64,000 nt of DNA from Pohlia nutans (lineage: Eukaryota; Streptophyta; Bryopsida; Bryales; Mniaceae): the NCBI GenBank assembly GCA_022496805.1, contig CM040099.1, positions 5,954,501 to 6,018,500 on the forward strand. The letters run 5' to 3'. The first letter of the stretch is position 1, and each line of letters begins with the position of its first letter. Shown one piece after another: positions 43,756-55,586 of this stretch. Below the pieces are notes generated by a model. The model was not told the DNA's origin. It saw nothing but the letters and a program-made list of their open reading frames with translations, and did no database searches. Made by a program: the position numbers and the translations under genes.

Positions 43756-45090
43756 TGTCGCGATGCAAATGCGCATATAGTGTAAAAACTTATAGTATTG
43801 TTATTTTGATGAGTTTTAAGATATCTCATTTAAAGAAGAAATGAATAGGGAATATTTGAGAAAGATTATGAATTGATTCATAATCTCTACAAGGTTTTAA
43901 TTGCCTTGTGTTTTGACTAATAAGAGTCAAACTTTACATTTATCTTCTTAGAATGAGTTTTGATATTTAATTTGAGTTTTGATAGTTGTTGAAAAGAAAG
44001 GTGAAGATTGTTTTACCTTTCTTTTAGTTTTTTGTGAGTTTATCATTAAAATAAGCGAATGGATAGAGGTATGGGAGACTTTTGGGTCACCCAATTAGTT
44101 TTAGGGTGCCCATGTGGCTAGGTATGGGCTAATGTGTTCCCCCTTGTGGCTTGATAAGGGGGGCCTTCTTCTCCCGAACCTCATTCTTCTTGTGTTCATG
44201 TTTTAGTTTTTTAGTTTTGTGCCGTGTGTTTGAGGACAAGTGACTTACTGTGTATAGCTCGGATTTCAATGAAATTTTGAGAGCACGTTCCTCTTCTTGT
44301 TGTGATTCCAATGGTGTGTGGCGCTTGTCATTTGGAGTTAGTATGAGAAAGTTATGCCTTGAGAAGTGAAAGAGGGTTTAGTGCCGTCGAAATTCAAAGG
44401 CAGTCGCTTTAAACTCTTGTAGAAATTTGTATAATGATCGATTAGTTTTGAAATTTTGTGAGCACATGTGTTATGTTGATAGCTTTCTAAAAAGCTATTA
44501 AACTCTTGTTTTGGAGTTAGGACGTGAAAGTTATGCTTGTAGAAGTTTGAGGGTGTGAAACTGCCGCTCAATATAGAAGTTCTATTTTTGACGAAGTATA
44601 GAAAACGGACAGTATGATATTTTAAGCTAAGATTTACAGGCAACGTAGATGGTGATGTTAGCTTTCTAAAAAATTATGGCATCATGTATTTGGAGCTTTT
44701 ATGAAGATGATATGCGTCCCGAAGTGGAGAGATGTACAGCTGCCGTGAATATTTGGAGTCTCAACTTCAGCACGCTATAAATATTGAATGGTAAATCATT
44801 TTCTCTTGAAATTTTTACAGATTGTGTAGCTTTGTGTTAGCTTTCCAGAAAGTTATAGCACACTTGATTTGGAGCAAGTATGTGTCTGTGGCATTCATTT
44901 GAATGCTGACAGTGTTTTTAAAGGTTTAAGCCTTTACACGGTTTGCTATTTTGCAAAATAAAACATAGATTTGGGTTTTTAATGGTATAAACAATAAATT
45001 ACACTATCATATTTCCCCATACCTTGAATTCAAACTAGTTGCAGCTAGAAACCCCGCGTTTTCCCAGAGCAAAACCCTCTCTACCCGACA
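43756..45090 (+). repeat. LTR 3, shared by units 2 and 3
   Basis: Same ends and length as LTR 2; no difference from it was noticed by eye. Confidence 0.93.
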
Positions 45091-45141
45091 TTTGGTGCTT
45101 CCACTGAGAGACGCTTTGGGGCAATTAGTTTTAGTTAAAGA

Positions 45142-47841
45142 ATGACGGGGGATCATGATGGGGCTTCCGGAGGGGGCCAAATGAATATGGAGAATATTTT
45201 GGGGGCATTGGCCCTGTATATGGAGCATCATAGAGCAAACTCTGATGGGCATGAGGCTACCAAAGCATTGAAGGGTGTTGTGGACAAAATTGGGAGATTT
45301 GATGGGAAGAATATCACAAACTTTTTGAGGGTATATGTTTGTGAAATGGAAGTGCATCAAGTATCTGAGGATCGTATGATGTTGACTTTTGACTTGGCTG
45401 TGGTTCCCGAAATTCGTGAGAGGGTGCAAGAAATTCGGGAAGATGTGTATGTGACTTCATGGGCCACATTTGATGAGAGATTGAGGGATGAGTATTTTGA
45501 TGAAGATACGGAGAGGATGACTAAGAGGTCTTTCCTTGATTGGGTGGAGCAACAACCCGGGAATGATATGGGCCCAAATGAGCTGCTCAGAGAATTTGAG
45601 AAGAAATATAATCAGTTGCCTTTAGCAGAAAGGCGCCTTCTTGATACAAGAAAGGCAGAGATGTTTTTGCAGGCAGCCGATGATGCATTAGAGGATAGAC
45701 TCCTCTTGCTTCTTGGGGATAGGACCACTGAAGGTGGTTTTACTAATGATTGGAGGAGGGTGGAAGAAACGGTGACTCTTGTGGCCAAACAACGACGGGT
45801 GAGGTCTAGAGGTATTATTTCACGGACTGATGCAAACCCCATGATGGTTCCAAGGGCTCCAAAATTATCATTGGCTCCTACAACTCTTGGTGAGACATCA
45901 AAAACAAGCAAGAGAGTTGAAGAAGACAGTATTGAAGAGCTTATCAAAGGTATCAGAGATTTGAGGGTGGAGATGAGTGAATTGAAGAAGGCACGAGGAA
46001 CAAGTTCTTCTCAATCATCAGATGGTGCAAAGTCATTTGTGAAGAGATGCATATGGTGTGATGTCATAGACCACACTCTTCGTGGTTGCACTGATTATGA
46101 TGGTGCACTTAAAGAAGGTATAGTTTCTTTCAAGGATGGGAGGATTCGTGATGCATCCACTGACCTGCCTATGGACACTAATTTTGGCAAAGGTGGAATG
46201 AAGAAAATAATGGATGAGAAGAGGGGGAAGTCGAGTGCTTTGCGTGCTAAGGGAGTTGAGTCATATCATATTGAGGTGGACCATCATACTATTGAGGCCT
46301 CTTCTACTCCAGCAAGAGAGATTATGATCAGAGGAGCACAAGCTATCAGAAAGGCAACCGGTTGGGAGGATCCTGTTGATGCAGTTAGCATCAAAGCATT
46401 TTTGGGTGAGGTGCAAAATGACATTGAGAATCATGATGCATCTGTTGAAGTAAAACGGGGCAGACCTGCAGAAGAAGATGATGCTGATGAGCCAACATTA
46501 AAGAAGAAAAATCAAGGGCTTAAAGAGGCTGCAAAGGGTGATGGACCTGGTTTTCACACACGCCAAAGGCCTGAGAAATCACCTTCTATTAATCATCCTG
46601 GAGATGCACCACTTCCAGAGAAGATATGGGAAGATTCAAGCACCAGCAAGAAGGGCAAAGAGAAGGAAGATTCTGGCAAAGGTAAAACTAAAGGGCCAGC
46701 TTACAAGCTTCAATCTGATATCGAGACTTCTATTGACATGAAGGGGATATTGGAGGAGAGGATTTTGGATGCCAAGATTGAGTTTACATTGAGAGAGGCT
46801 CTTGGTATTGCCAAGAAAGATTTTCACGACCTTATCATTGATGTTATCAAGAGAAAAAGGCAAATGACAGCTGAGACAGTTATGATGCATGCATTGGATA
46901 CTCATATGACAGAGGATGAGGAGATTGAAATCGGGCAAGTATTTAATATGATGTGTGATGCAAAGGGTGATGAAGAGAAGATTATGAACATGAATATCGA
47001 GGCATTGGAAGAGCAGAAAGATCAAACTGAAGAGATGAAGGATTATCTTACTGATGAAGAAGAAGATGATATTTTGAAGATGTTTGCTGCAGAGTGTATG
47101 ATTGACATCAAAAGAGATGTTACCAAAACTGAGCATTCTATTGAAGGTTTGAGCATGAAGGGATATGAGTTGATGGAAGTGAAGAGCTCAAAGAAAGAAG
47201 CCCATTCCATACTAACTCAAGATGAGGGAAAAGAAATGGTGGATGGAATGACTACTGAGGTGGCATATGAAGAAAGATTTGAGGTGGAGGCAAATGTCTT
47301 TGATTGTGGAATTGTTGATGAAATTGATCGTGAAAGAGGAGGAAAGTTGAATTATTATCAACCATTTTGGGCAAGGGCCACTACGGAGATACGAGTGAGA
47401 CTTGGTGAGTTGGATGATTCTATCTTGGCACTTGTGGACCATGGCTCTGAAATAAATATCATGTCAAGGAGAATTTATGAGAAAGGCAAGTGGCCGATTG
47501 ATACTCATCACGGTTGGGTCATGAGGGCTGCAAACAATGGAAGAGGAGAATTATATGGGGCTTGTCCGGCTGTATGTGCAAAAATTGGCGATGTTGAAGT
47601 TGAGCAAAACTTTTTTGTTCAAAACTATGGGACATATCCTATAATACTTGGACAACCATATATCACAGCAGCTAGAATGGAGACCAAGGTCTTGGACGAT
47701 GGGTCTCATTATGCACGTATTCGGAGTCGTGATGGCAAGAGGTCTCTGCAATTTTTAACGGTGAGACCTGATCATGAAAGAAACAGAATCCAGCTTAGAG
47801 ATGCACCTCTAAGATCTGGTGAAGACTTTCAGGATTTCTAA
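45142..47841 (+). CDS. gag-pro: Unit 3 gag-protease polyprotein
   Basis: Intact 899 codons. It carries D at codon 35 (like unit 2), the silent C at 47697 (like units 4 and 5) and a private C-to-T change at 47390 giving T750I, sixteen residues before the protease aspartate (D766). Confidence 0.9.
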   Translation: MTGDHDGASGGGQMNMENILGALALYMEHHRANSDGHEATKALKGVVDKIGRFDGKNITNFLRVYVCEMEVHQVSEDRMMLTFDLAVVPEIRERVQEIREDVYVTSWATFDERLRDEYFDEDTERMTKRSFLDWVEQQPGNDMGPNELLREFEKKYNQLPLAERRLLDTRKAEMFLQAADDALEDRLLLLLGDRTTEGGFTNDWRRVEETVTLVAKQRRVRSRGIISRTDANPMMVPRAPKLSLAPTTLGETSKTSKRVEEDSIEELIKGIRDLRVEMSELKKARGTSSSQSSDGAKSFVKRCIWCDVIDHTLRGCTDYDGALKEGIVSFKDGRIRDASTDLPMDTNFGKGGMKKIMDEKRGKSSALRAKGVESYHIEVDHHTIEASSTPAREIMIRGAQAIRKATGWEDPVDAVSIKAFLGEVQNDIENHDASVEVKRGRPAEEDDADEPTLKKKNQGLKEAAKGDGPGFHTRQRPEKSPSINHPGDAPLPEKIWEDSSTSKKGKEKEDSGKGKTKGPAYKLQSDIETSIDMKGILEERILDAKIEFTLREALGIAKKDFHDLIIDVIKRKRQMTAETVMMHALDTHMTEDEEIEIGQVFNMMCDAKGDEEKIMNMNIEALEEQKDQTEEMKDYLTDEEEDDILKMFAAECMIDIKRDVTKTEHSIEGLSMKGYELMEVKSSKKEAHSILTQDEGKEMVDGMTTEVAYEERFEVEANVFDCGIVDEIDRERGGKLNYYQPFWARATTEIRVRLGELDDSILALVDHGSEINIMSRRIYEKGKWPIDTHHGWVMRAANNGRGELYGACPAVCAKIGDVEVEQNFFVQNYGTYPIILGQPYITAARMETKVLDDGSHYARIRSRDGKRSLQFLTVRPDHERNRIQLRDAPLRSGEDFQDF

Positions 47842-47894
47842 AATGCACACGTGGAGTTCGGGGATCCACGGGTGCAGATGCATCTGAAATTACT

Positions 47895-50800
47895 ATGTCC
47901 CCAAATGTACAAAATATTGATTGTGGTTTTGTAAGTGTGACGGAGTGTGGATTTTTGAGTTTTAAGAGTATTAAAGATTTGGACCCTATTTGCAGAAGGG
48001 TCGTTAAAAAAGCAGAAAAGAAATTAAAAAAAGTGAAGGCATTATTGGATGATGAAAATATAAATGGTGTCTTTGAAGAAGAAGGCTTTGGAGATGATGT
48101 ACTCCATGTTTTGAAGAAGTTGCAAGAAAGTGAGATCAATGGTGATATTTATGATGCTATAATTGAAGTTCATTCACGGGCATTATATGATGAAGTATTG
48201 AAGGCGGTTACAAGTTTTGATGTTTGTAACAGTTATGGATTGAAGCATGAAGTGATGGTACATACAAAGTATAAGACGGTGGCAAAGAAGGTTAAACCAG
48301 TAGCAACTCAGTTACCATCTGATACTGATGAGCATATCAAAGAAGCAGAGAAAGAACCTGGTTTGAGAGAAGCAAGAAATATTGGACACAAATTTACAAA
48401 AGAGACACTCGCAAATATGAAGATTGGAGGGGGTGAATTCTTGACTGAACCAGAGAAGAAGAAGTTTCAAGACATGCTTCTCAAACATGGTAAAGCCTTT
48501 GCTTCTTCATCAGATGAGATTGGGTGTGTGCATCCTTGTGTGGTTGCACCTATGGTGATTTTCACGGTACCACATGTGCCATGGGATTTGAAGCCTATAC
48601 CAGTACCTCGGGCATTGCTTCCGAAATTGGTAGGGTTATTGAAAGAAAAGATGCAAATGGGTATACTTGAACCTTCTATGGCTCCGTATTCGAATCGTTG
48701 GTTTACTGTACCAAAGAAATCAGGAGCTTTGAGATTTATTCAAGATATGCAACCGGCTAATAAAGTGACAATCAGAAACAAAGGATCTGGACCTATTGTT
48801 GATGAAGTAGCTGAGGCATTTGCTGGGCATGCAATTTATTCTATAGGGGACTTGTACTCTGGTTATGATCAATTTCAGCTAGCCAATGAAAGTAGAGACT
48901 TGACAACCATGAAGACTCCTCTTGGACTTGTACGAATGTGTACCTTGCCTCAAGGTGCTACTAATTCGGTAGCACACATGCAAAATGCTATGAATCAAAT
49001 TTTACGAGAGTTCGTGCCTGAAAAGACTATACCTTTTGTTGATGATATTCCTATCAAAGGTTGCAAGGAGGATGATAAAAATTTGAGTGTCCAAGATGAT
49101 GGTTGCAGAATATTTGTGAATGAGCATATTGATGATGTTTCCAATATTTTGAAGAGACTTGAAGAAGTAAACTTGACTCTTTCGATTGACAAGTCAAAAT
49201 TTGGAGTTGATGAAATTTTGGTAGTTGGACATTTATGTGGGTGGTATGGAAGAAAACCTAATCCTGAGAAGGTTGATGCTATCGGGAGAATGAAAGCTTG
49301 TAGCACCATTACTGAAGTAAGGAGGTTTTTGGGAGCATGTGTCTTTTATCAAATTTGGATACCACATTTTGCACATATGTCTGAACCTTTATACAAATTA
49401 TTGAGAAAGAGGAACAAGTTTTCTTGGGAACATGATCAAGATTTAGCTATGGACGGGTTGAAAAATATTTTGAAGTCACCACCAATTCTAAAGCAAGTTG
49501 ATTATGAATGTGGAAGACCGGTGATTGTGACAGTTGACACTAGTCCAATAGCTATTGGTTGGGCTGTGGGACAAGATGATGCAGAAGGGAGACGATTTGC
49601 TATAAGATTTGGGGCAAGAATTCTCACAGAGCGTCAAAGAGCATATCCACAAGTGAAGAGAGAACTATGGGGTGCACTTACTGCTCTTAAAGCAGATAGA
49701 AATTATTTGATAGGAGCAAATGTGGTGTTGGAGACCGATTGTTTGCCTTTACTTGGTATGATAGCAAATTGTTCTTCACCTGATATTGCGATGCTACGTT
49801 GGATAGCCTACATCAAATCACTTAATCCGGTATTGATACATATTGCTGGTAACAAGAATCCAGTGGCAGATATGTTATCAAGAGCCCGGTATTTTCACGA
49901 AGAAGAAATGATGGCGTTTGAAGGGAGTGAAGAATTTTCTGATGAAGTATATATATCAATTACAAATGGAGAAAATTCAAGCGATGAAGTCTTGCCATTT
50001 AAAGCAGAATTATATGAAGGAAGATTGAAAGATATTGGCTTTTATTTTAGCACTTTAAAGAGACATAAAGATTGGTCAGAGAAGACTTTCAAGGATATTA
50101 GACATCGTGCTTATGATTATCTTTTGCGAGATGGTTTTCTCTGGAAGAGGGCAAAAAGGGGTGATGGTATGCCATTGAGAGTAGTGGACGATTCTAAGAC
50201 TAAAACCCAAGTTCTTAAAGAATTTCATGATACACTTTGGGCCGGTCATAGAGGAATTTGGGCCACTTATACTAAAATCAAAGAGCGTTATTGGTGGAAA
50301 GGATTATATAAAGATGTTGAAGAATTTGTGGCTTCATGTGTTGTTTGTCAATTGCAATCTAAAGTGAGGTTTAGGGATGAACTACATCCCACTTATCCTC
50401 TTGCCATCCATTTTCAATGGATGATTGACTTAGTTGCAATGCCACTTGGACTTTGGGGTATGAAATATCTTGTTTTGGCAAGAGAAGAGCTCTCAAACTT
50501 TGTTGAAGGTAGAGCTCTTCGAACCAAAGCAACGGAGGGGATTTGCAAATTTATACTTGAAGATATTTTCAGTCGATATGGGAGCATTGGCAAGATGAGG
50601 GCTGACAGAGGAGAATTGGATGCAGCTGAAGCAAGAGAATTTTTCAACCGATACGGTGTGCAGTTAAGGCTAACAACTGCATATAATCCTGAGGCTAATG
50701 GAAAGATTGAGAGAGGTCATCCACCCATTGTTCAAGCATTGGTTAAGGCTTGCAAAGGGAAACTAAAGTTCTGGCCTAAGTTACTTCCATTTGCTTTATG

Positions 50801-51404
50801 GGCTGACAGAACTACCCATAGCACTGTTACTGGTTACATGCCTGTGGAGCTTATGTATGGACAAAAACCTTTAATGCCTGTTGAGGAGTCTATTCCTACA
50901 TGGGTATTTTTGTCATGGGAAGATGGTATTACACGAGAAAAACTCTTAGAGCTCCGTATTAGACAGCTTGGAAAATTACCCGAGGATCAACAAATGGCAT
51001 TAGAAAAACTTAAAGCTGCGAGACTGAGCAATAAGGAGAGATTTGATAGAACTCATCGGTTGAGGACCAAAAATATTGAAGAAGGGGATTGGGTTTTAGT
51101 GTTTGATAGCACTTTGGAGCATCAACACAGTACACTGAGGAAGTTTGCTAAACGGTGGTTTGGACCTTATGTGGTAATAAAAGTGCATGATAACGCCACT
51201 TATTCACTTCGAGAATTAGATGGTACTCCCTGTAGGATACCAGTGGCGGGCAAACGGATCAAAGCTTTTCGACGGAGAGATGGAAGATTTAATGAAGAAG
51301 ACTTAAATGTAATATTGCCTGCATTGCAAGATCACGAAGTTGATGAAGATGAAGAAATTAATGAAGATCAACTCGGGAGTGAAGATGATCAAGAAGATGA
51401 CTGA
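47895..51404 (+). CDS. pol: Unit 3 pol polyprotein
   Basis: Intact 1169 codons; its product reads the same as units 1 and 2. Confidence 0.92.
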   Translation: MSPNVQNIDCGFVSVTECGFLSFKSIKDLDPICRRVVKKAEKKLKKVKALLDDENINGVFEEEGFGDDVLHVLKKLQESEINGDIYDAIIEVHSRALYDEVLKAVTSFDVCNSYGLKHEVMVHTKYKTVAKKVKPVATQLPSDTDEHIKEAEKEPGLREARNIGHKFTKETLANMKIGGGEFLTEPEKKKFQDMLLKHGKAFASSSDEIGCVHPCVVAPMVIFTVPHVPWDLKPIPVPRALLPKLVGLLKEKMQMGILEPSMAPYSNRWFTVPKKSGALRFIQDMQPANKVTIRNKGSGPIVDEVAEAFAGHAIYSIGDLYSGYDQFQLANESRDLTTMKTPLGLVRMCTLPQGATNSVAHMQNAMNQILREFVPEKTIPFVDDIPIKGCKEDDKNLSVQDDGCRIFVNEHIDDVSNILKRLEEVNLTLSIDKSKFGVDEILVVGHLCGWYGRKPNPEKVDAIGRMKACSTITEVRRFLGACVFYQIWIPHFAHMSEPLYKLLRKRNKFSWEHDQDLAMDGLKNILKSPPILKQVDYECGRPVIVTVDTSPIAIGWAVGQDDAEGRRFAIRFGARILTERQRAYPQVKRELWGALTALKADRNYLIGANVVLETDCLPLLGMIANCSSPDIAMLRWIAYIKSLNPVLIHIAGNKNPVADMLSRARYFHEEEMMAFEGSEEFSDEVYISITNGENSSDEVLPFKAELYEGRLKDIGFYFSTLKRHKDWSEKTFKDIRHRAYDYLLRDGFLWKRAKRGDGMPLRVVDDSKTKTQVLKEFHDTLWAGHRGIWATYTKIKERYWWKGLYKDVEEFVASCVVCQLQSKVRFRDELHPTYPLAIHFQWMIDLVAMPLGLWGMKYLVLAREELSNFVEGRALRTKATEGICKFILEDIFSRYGSIGKMRADRGELDAAEAREFFNRYGVQLRLTTAYNPEANGKIERGHPPIVQALVKACKGKLKFWPKLLPFALWADRTTHSTVTGYMPVELMYGQKPLMPVEESIPTWVFLSWEDGITREKLLELRIRQLGKLPEDQQMALEKLKAARLSNKERFDRTHRLRTKNIEEGDWVLVFDSTLEHQHSTLRKFAKRWFGPYVVIKVHDNATYSLRELDGTPCRIPVAGKRIKAFRRRDGRFNEEDLNVILPALQDHEVDEDEEINEDQLGSEDDQEDD

Positions 51405-51447
51405 GTTTGGCACATACCGGAGGATGTGCAGGTTTAGAGGGGGTGAA

Positions 51448-52782
51448 TGTCGCGATGCAAATGCGCATATAGTGTAAAAACTTATAGTATTGTTATTTTG
51501 ATGAGTTTTAAGATATCTCATTTAAAGAAGAAATGAATAGGGAATATTTGAGAAAGATTATGAATTGATTCATAATCTCTACAAGGTTTTAATTGCCTTG
51601 TGTTTTGACTAATAAGAGTCAAACTTTACATTTATCTTCTTAGAATGAGTTTTGATATTTAATTTGAGTTTTGATAGTTGTTGAAAAGAAAGGTGAAGAT
51701 TGTTTTACCTTTCTTTTAGTTTTTTGTGAGTTTATCATTAAAATAAGCGAATGGATAGAGGTATGGGAGACTTTTGGGTCACCCAATTAGTTTTAGGGTG
51801 CCCATGTGGCTAGGTATGGGCTAATGTGTTCCCCCTTGTGGCTTGATAAGGGGGGCCTTCTTCTCCCGAACCTCATTCTTCTTGTGTTCATGTTTTAGTT
51901 TTTTAGTTTTGTGCCGTGTGTTTGAGGACAAGTGACTTACTGTGTATAGCTCGGATTTCAATGAAATTTTGAGAGCACGTTCCTCTTCTTGTTGTGATTC
52001 CAATGGTGTGTGGCGCTTGTCATTTGGAGTTAGTATGAGAAAGTTATGCCTTGAGAAGTGAAAGAGGGTTTAGTGCCGTCGAAATTCAAAGGCAGTCGCT
52101 TTAAACTCTTGTAGAAATTTGTATAATGATCGATTAGTTTTGAAATTTTGTGAGCACATGTGTTATGTTGATAGCTTTCTAAAAAGCTATTAAACTCTTG
52201 TTTTGGAGTTAGGACGTGAAAGTTATGCTTGTAGAAGTTTGAGGGTGTGAAACTGCCGCTCAATATAGAAGTTCTATTTTTGACGAAGTATAGAAAACGG
52301 ACAGTATGATATTTTAAGCTAAGATTTACAGGCAACGTAGATGGTGATGTTAGCTTTCTAAAAAATTATGGCATCATGTATTTGGAGCTTTTATGAAGAT
52401 GATATGCGTCCCGAAGTGGAGAGATGTACAGCTGCCGTGAATATTTGGAGTCTCAACTTCAGCACGCTATAAATATTGAATGGTAAATCATTTTCTCTTG
52501 AAATTTTTACAGATTGTGTAGCTTTGTGTTAGCTTTCCAGAAAGTTATAGCACACTTGATTTGGAGCAAGTATGTGTCTGTGGCATTCATTTGAATGCTG
52601 ACAGTGTTTTTAAAGGTTTAAGCCTTTACACGGTTTGCTATTTTGCAAAATAAAACATAGATTTGGGTTTTTAATGGTATAAACAATAAATTACACTATC
52701 ATATTTCCCCATACCTTGAATTCAAACTAGTTGCAGCTAGAAACCCCGCGTTTTCCCAGAGCAAAACCCTCTCTACCCGACA
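51448..52782 (+). repeat. LTR 4, shared by units 3 and 4
   Basis: Same ends and length as LTRs 2 and 3. Confidence 0.93.
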
Positions 52783-52833
52783 TTTGGTGCTTCCACTGAG
52801 AGACGCTTTGGGGCAATTAGTTTTAGTTAAAGA

Positions 52834-55533
52834 ATGACGGGGGATCATGATGGGGCTTCCGGAGGGGGCCAAATGAATATGGAGAATATTTTGGGGGCAT
52901 TGGCCCTGTATATGGAGCATCATAGAGCAAACTCTGGTGGGCATGAGGCTACCAAAGCATTGAAGGGTGTTGTGGACAAAATTGGGAGATTTGATGGGAA
53001 GAATATCACAAACTTTTTGAGGGTATATGTTTGTGAAATGGAAGTGCATCAAGTATCTGAGGATCGTATGATGTTGACTTTTGACTTGGCTGTGGTTCCC
53101 GAAATTCGTGAGAGGGTGCAAGAAATTCGGGAAGATGTGTATGTGACTTCATGGGCCACATTTGATGAGAGATTGAGGGATGAGTATTTTGATGAAGATA
53201 CGGAGAGGATGACTAAGAGGTCTTTCCTTGATTGGGTGGAGCAACAACCCGGGAATGATATGGGCCCAAATGAGCTGCTCAGAGAATTTGAGAAGAAATA
53301 TAATCAGTTGCCTTTAGCAGAAAGGCGCCTTCTTGATACAAGAAAGGCAGAGATGTTTTTGCAGGCAGCCGATGATGCATTAGAGGATAGACTCCTCTTG
53401 CTTCTTGGGGATAGGACCACTGAAGGTGGTTTTACTAATGATTGGAGGAGGGTGGAAGAAACGGTGACTCTTGTGGCCAAACAACGACGGGTGAGGTCTA
53501 GAGGTATTATTTCACGGACTGATGCAAACCCCATGATGGTTCCAAGGGCTCCAAAATTATCATTGGCTCCTACAACTCTTGGTGAGACATCAAAAACAAG
53601 CAAGAGAGTTGAAGAAGACAGTATTGAAGAGCTTATCAAAGGTATCAGAGATTTGAGGGTGGAGATGAGTGAATTGAAGAAGGCACGAGGAACAAGTTCT
53701 TCTCAATCATCAGATGGTGCAAAGTCATTTGTGAAGAGATGCATATGGTGTGATGTCATAGACCACACTCTTCGTGGTTGCACTGATTATGATGGTGCAC
53801 TTAAAGAAGGTATAGTTTCTTTCAAGGATGGGAGGATTCGTGATGCATCCACTGACCTGCCTATGGACACTAATTTTGGCAAAGGTGGAATGAAGAAAAT
53901 AATGGATGAGAAGAGGGGGAAGTCGAGTGCTTTGCGTGCTAAGGGAGTTGAGTCATATCATATTGAGGTGGACCATCATACTATTGAGGCCTCTTCTACT
54001 CCAGCAAGAGAGATTATGATCAGAGGAGCACAAGCTATCAGAAAGGCAACCGGTTGGGAGGATCCTGTTGATGCAGTTAGCATCAAAGCATTTTTGGGTG
54101 AGGTGCAAAATGACATTGAGAATCATGATGCATCTGTTGAAGTAAAACGGGGCAGACCTGCAGAAGAAGATGATGCTGATGAGCCAACATTAAAGAAGAA
54201 AAATCAAGGGCTTAAAGAGGCTGCAAAGGGTGATGGACCTGGTTTTCACACACGCCAAAGGCCTGAGAAATCACCTTCTATTAATCATCCTGGAGATGCA
54301 CCACTTCCAGAGAAGATATGGGAAGATTCAAGCACCAGCAAGAAGGGCAAAGAGAAGGAAGATTCTGGCAAAGGTAAAACTAAAGGGCCAGCTTACAAGC
54401 TTCAATCTGATATCGAGACTTCTATTGACATGAAGGGGATATTGGAGGAGAGGATTTTGGATGCCAAGATTGAGTTTACATTGAGAGAGGCTCTTGGTAT
54501 TGCCAAGAAAGATTTTCACGACCTTATCATTGATGTTATCAAGAGAAAAAGGCAAATGACAGCTGAGACAGTTATGATGCATGCATTGGATACTCATATG
54601 ACAGAGGATGAGGAGATTGAAATCGGGCAAGTATTTAATATGATGTGTGATGCAAAGGGTGATGAAGAGAAGATTATGAACATGAATATCGAGGCATTGG
54701 AAGAGCAGAAAGATCAAACTGAAGAGATGAAGGATTATCTTACTGATGAAGAAGAAGATGATATTTTGAAGATGTTTGCTGCAGAGTGTATGATTGACAT
54801 CAAAAGAGATGTTACCAAAACTGAGCATTCTATTGAAGGTTTGAGCATGAAGGGATATGAGTTGATGGAAGTGAAGAGCTCAAAGAAAGAAGCCCATTCC
54901 ATACTAACTCAAGATGAGGGAAAAGAAATGGTGGATGGAATGACTACTGAGGTGGCATATGAAGAAAGATTTGAGGTGGAGGCAAATGTCTTTGATTGTG
55001 GAATTGTTGATGAAATTGATCGTGAAAGAGGAGGAAAGTTGAATTATTATCAACCATTTTGGGCAAGGGCCACTACGGAGACACGAGTGAGACTTGGTGA
55101 GTTGGATGATTCTATCTTGGCACTTGTGGACCATGGCTCTGAAATAAATATCATGTCAAGGAGAATTTATGAGAAAGGCAAGTGGCCGATTGATACTCAT
55201 CACGGTTGGGTCATGAGGGCTGCAAACAATGGAAGAGGAGAATTATATGGGGCTTGTCCGGCTGTATGTGCAAAAATTGGCGATGTTGAAGTTGAGCAAA
55301 ACTTTTTTGTTCAAAACTATGGGACATATCCTATAATACTTGGACAACCATATATCACAGCAGCTAGAATGGAGACCAAGGTCTTGGACGATGGGTCTCA
55401 TTATGCACGTATTCGGAGTCGTGATGGCAAGAGGTCTCTGCAATTTTTAACGGTGAGACCTGATCATGAAAGAAACAGAATCCAGCTTAGAGATGCACCT
55501 CTAAGATCTGGTGAAGACTTTCAGGATTTCTAA
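52834..55533 (+). CDS. gag-pro: Unit 4 gag-protease polyprotein
   Basis: Intact 899 codons, with G at codon 35 (as units 1 and 5) and the silent C at 55389 (as units 3 and 5). Confidence 0.9.
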   Translation: MTGDHDGASGGGQMNMENILGALALYMEHHRANSGGHEATKALKGVVDKIGRFDGKNITNFLRVYVCEMEVHQVSEDRMMLTFDLAVVPEIRERVQEIREDVYVTSWATFDERLRDEYFDEDTERMTKRSFLDWVEQQPGNDMGPNELLREFEKKYNQLPLAERRLLDTRKAEMFLQAADDALEDRLLLLLGDRTTEGGFTNDWRRVEETVTLVAKQRRVRSRGIISRTDANPMMVPRAPKLSLAPTTLGETSKTSKRVEEDSIEELIKGIRDLRVEMSELKKARGTSSSQSSDGAKSFVKRCIWCDVIDHTLRGCTDYDGALKEGIVSFKDGRIRDASTDLPMDTNFGKGGMKKIMDEKRGKSSALRAKGVESYHIEVDHHTIEASSTPAREIMIRGAQAIRKATGWEDPVDAVSIKAFLGEVQNDIENHDASVEVKRGRPAEEDDADEPTLKKKNQGLKEAAKGDGPGFHTRQRPEKSPSINHPGDAPLPEKIWEDSSTSKKGKEKEDSGKGKTKGPAYKLQSDIETSIDMKGILEERILDAKIEFTLREALGIAKKDFHDLIIDVIKRKRQMTAETVMMHALDTHMTEDEEIEIGQVFNMMCDAKGDEEKIMNMNIEALEEQKDQTEEMKDYLTDEEEDDILKMFAAECMIDIKRDVTKTEHSIEGLSMKGYELMEVKSSKKEAHSILTQDEGKEMVDGMTTEVAYEERFEVEANVFDCGIVDEIDRERGGKLNYYQPFWARATTETRVRLGELDDSILALVDHGSEINIMSRRIYEKGKWPIDTHHGWVMRAANNGRGELYGACPAVCAKIGDVEVEQNFFVQNYGTYPIILGQPYITAARMETKVLDDGSHYARIRSRDGKRSLQFLTVRPDHERNRIQLRDAPLRSGEDFQDF

Positions 55534-55586
55534 AATGCACACGTGGAGTTCGGGGATCCACGGGTGCAGATGCATCTGAAATTACT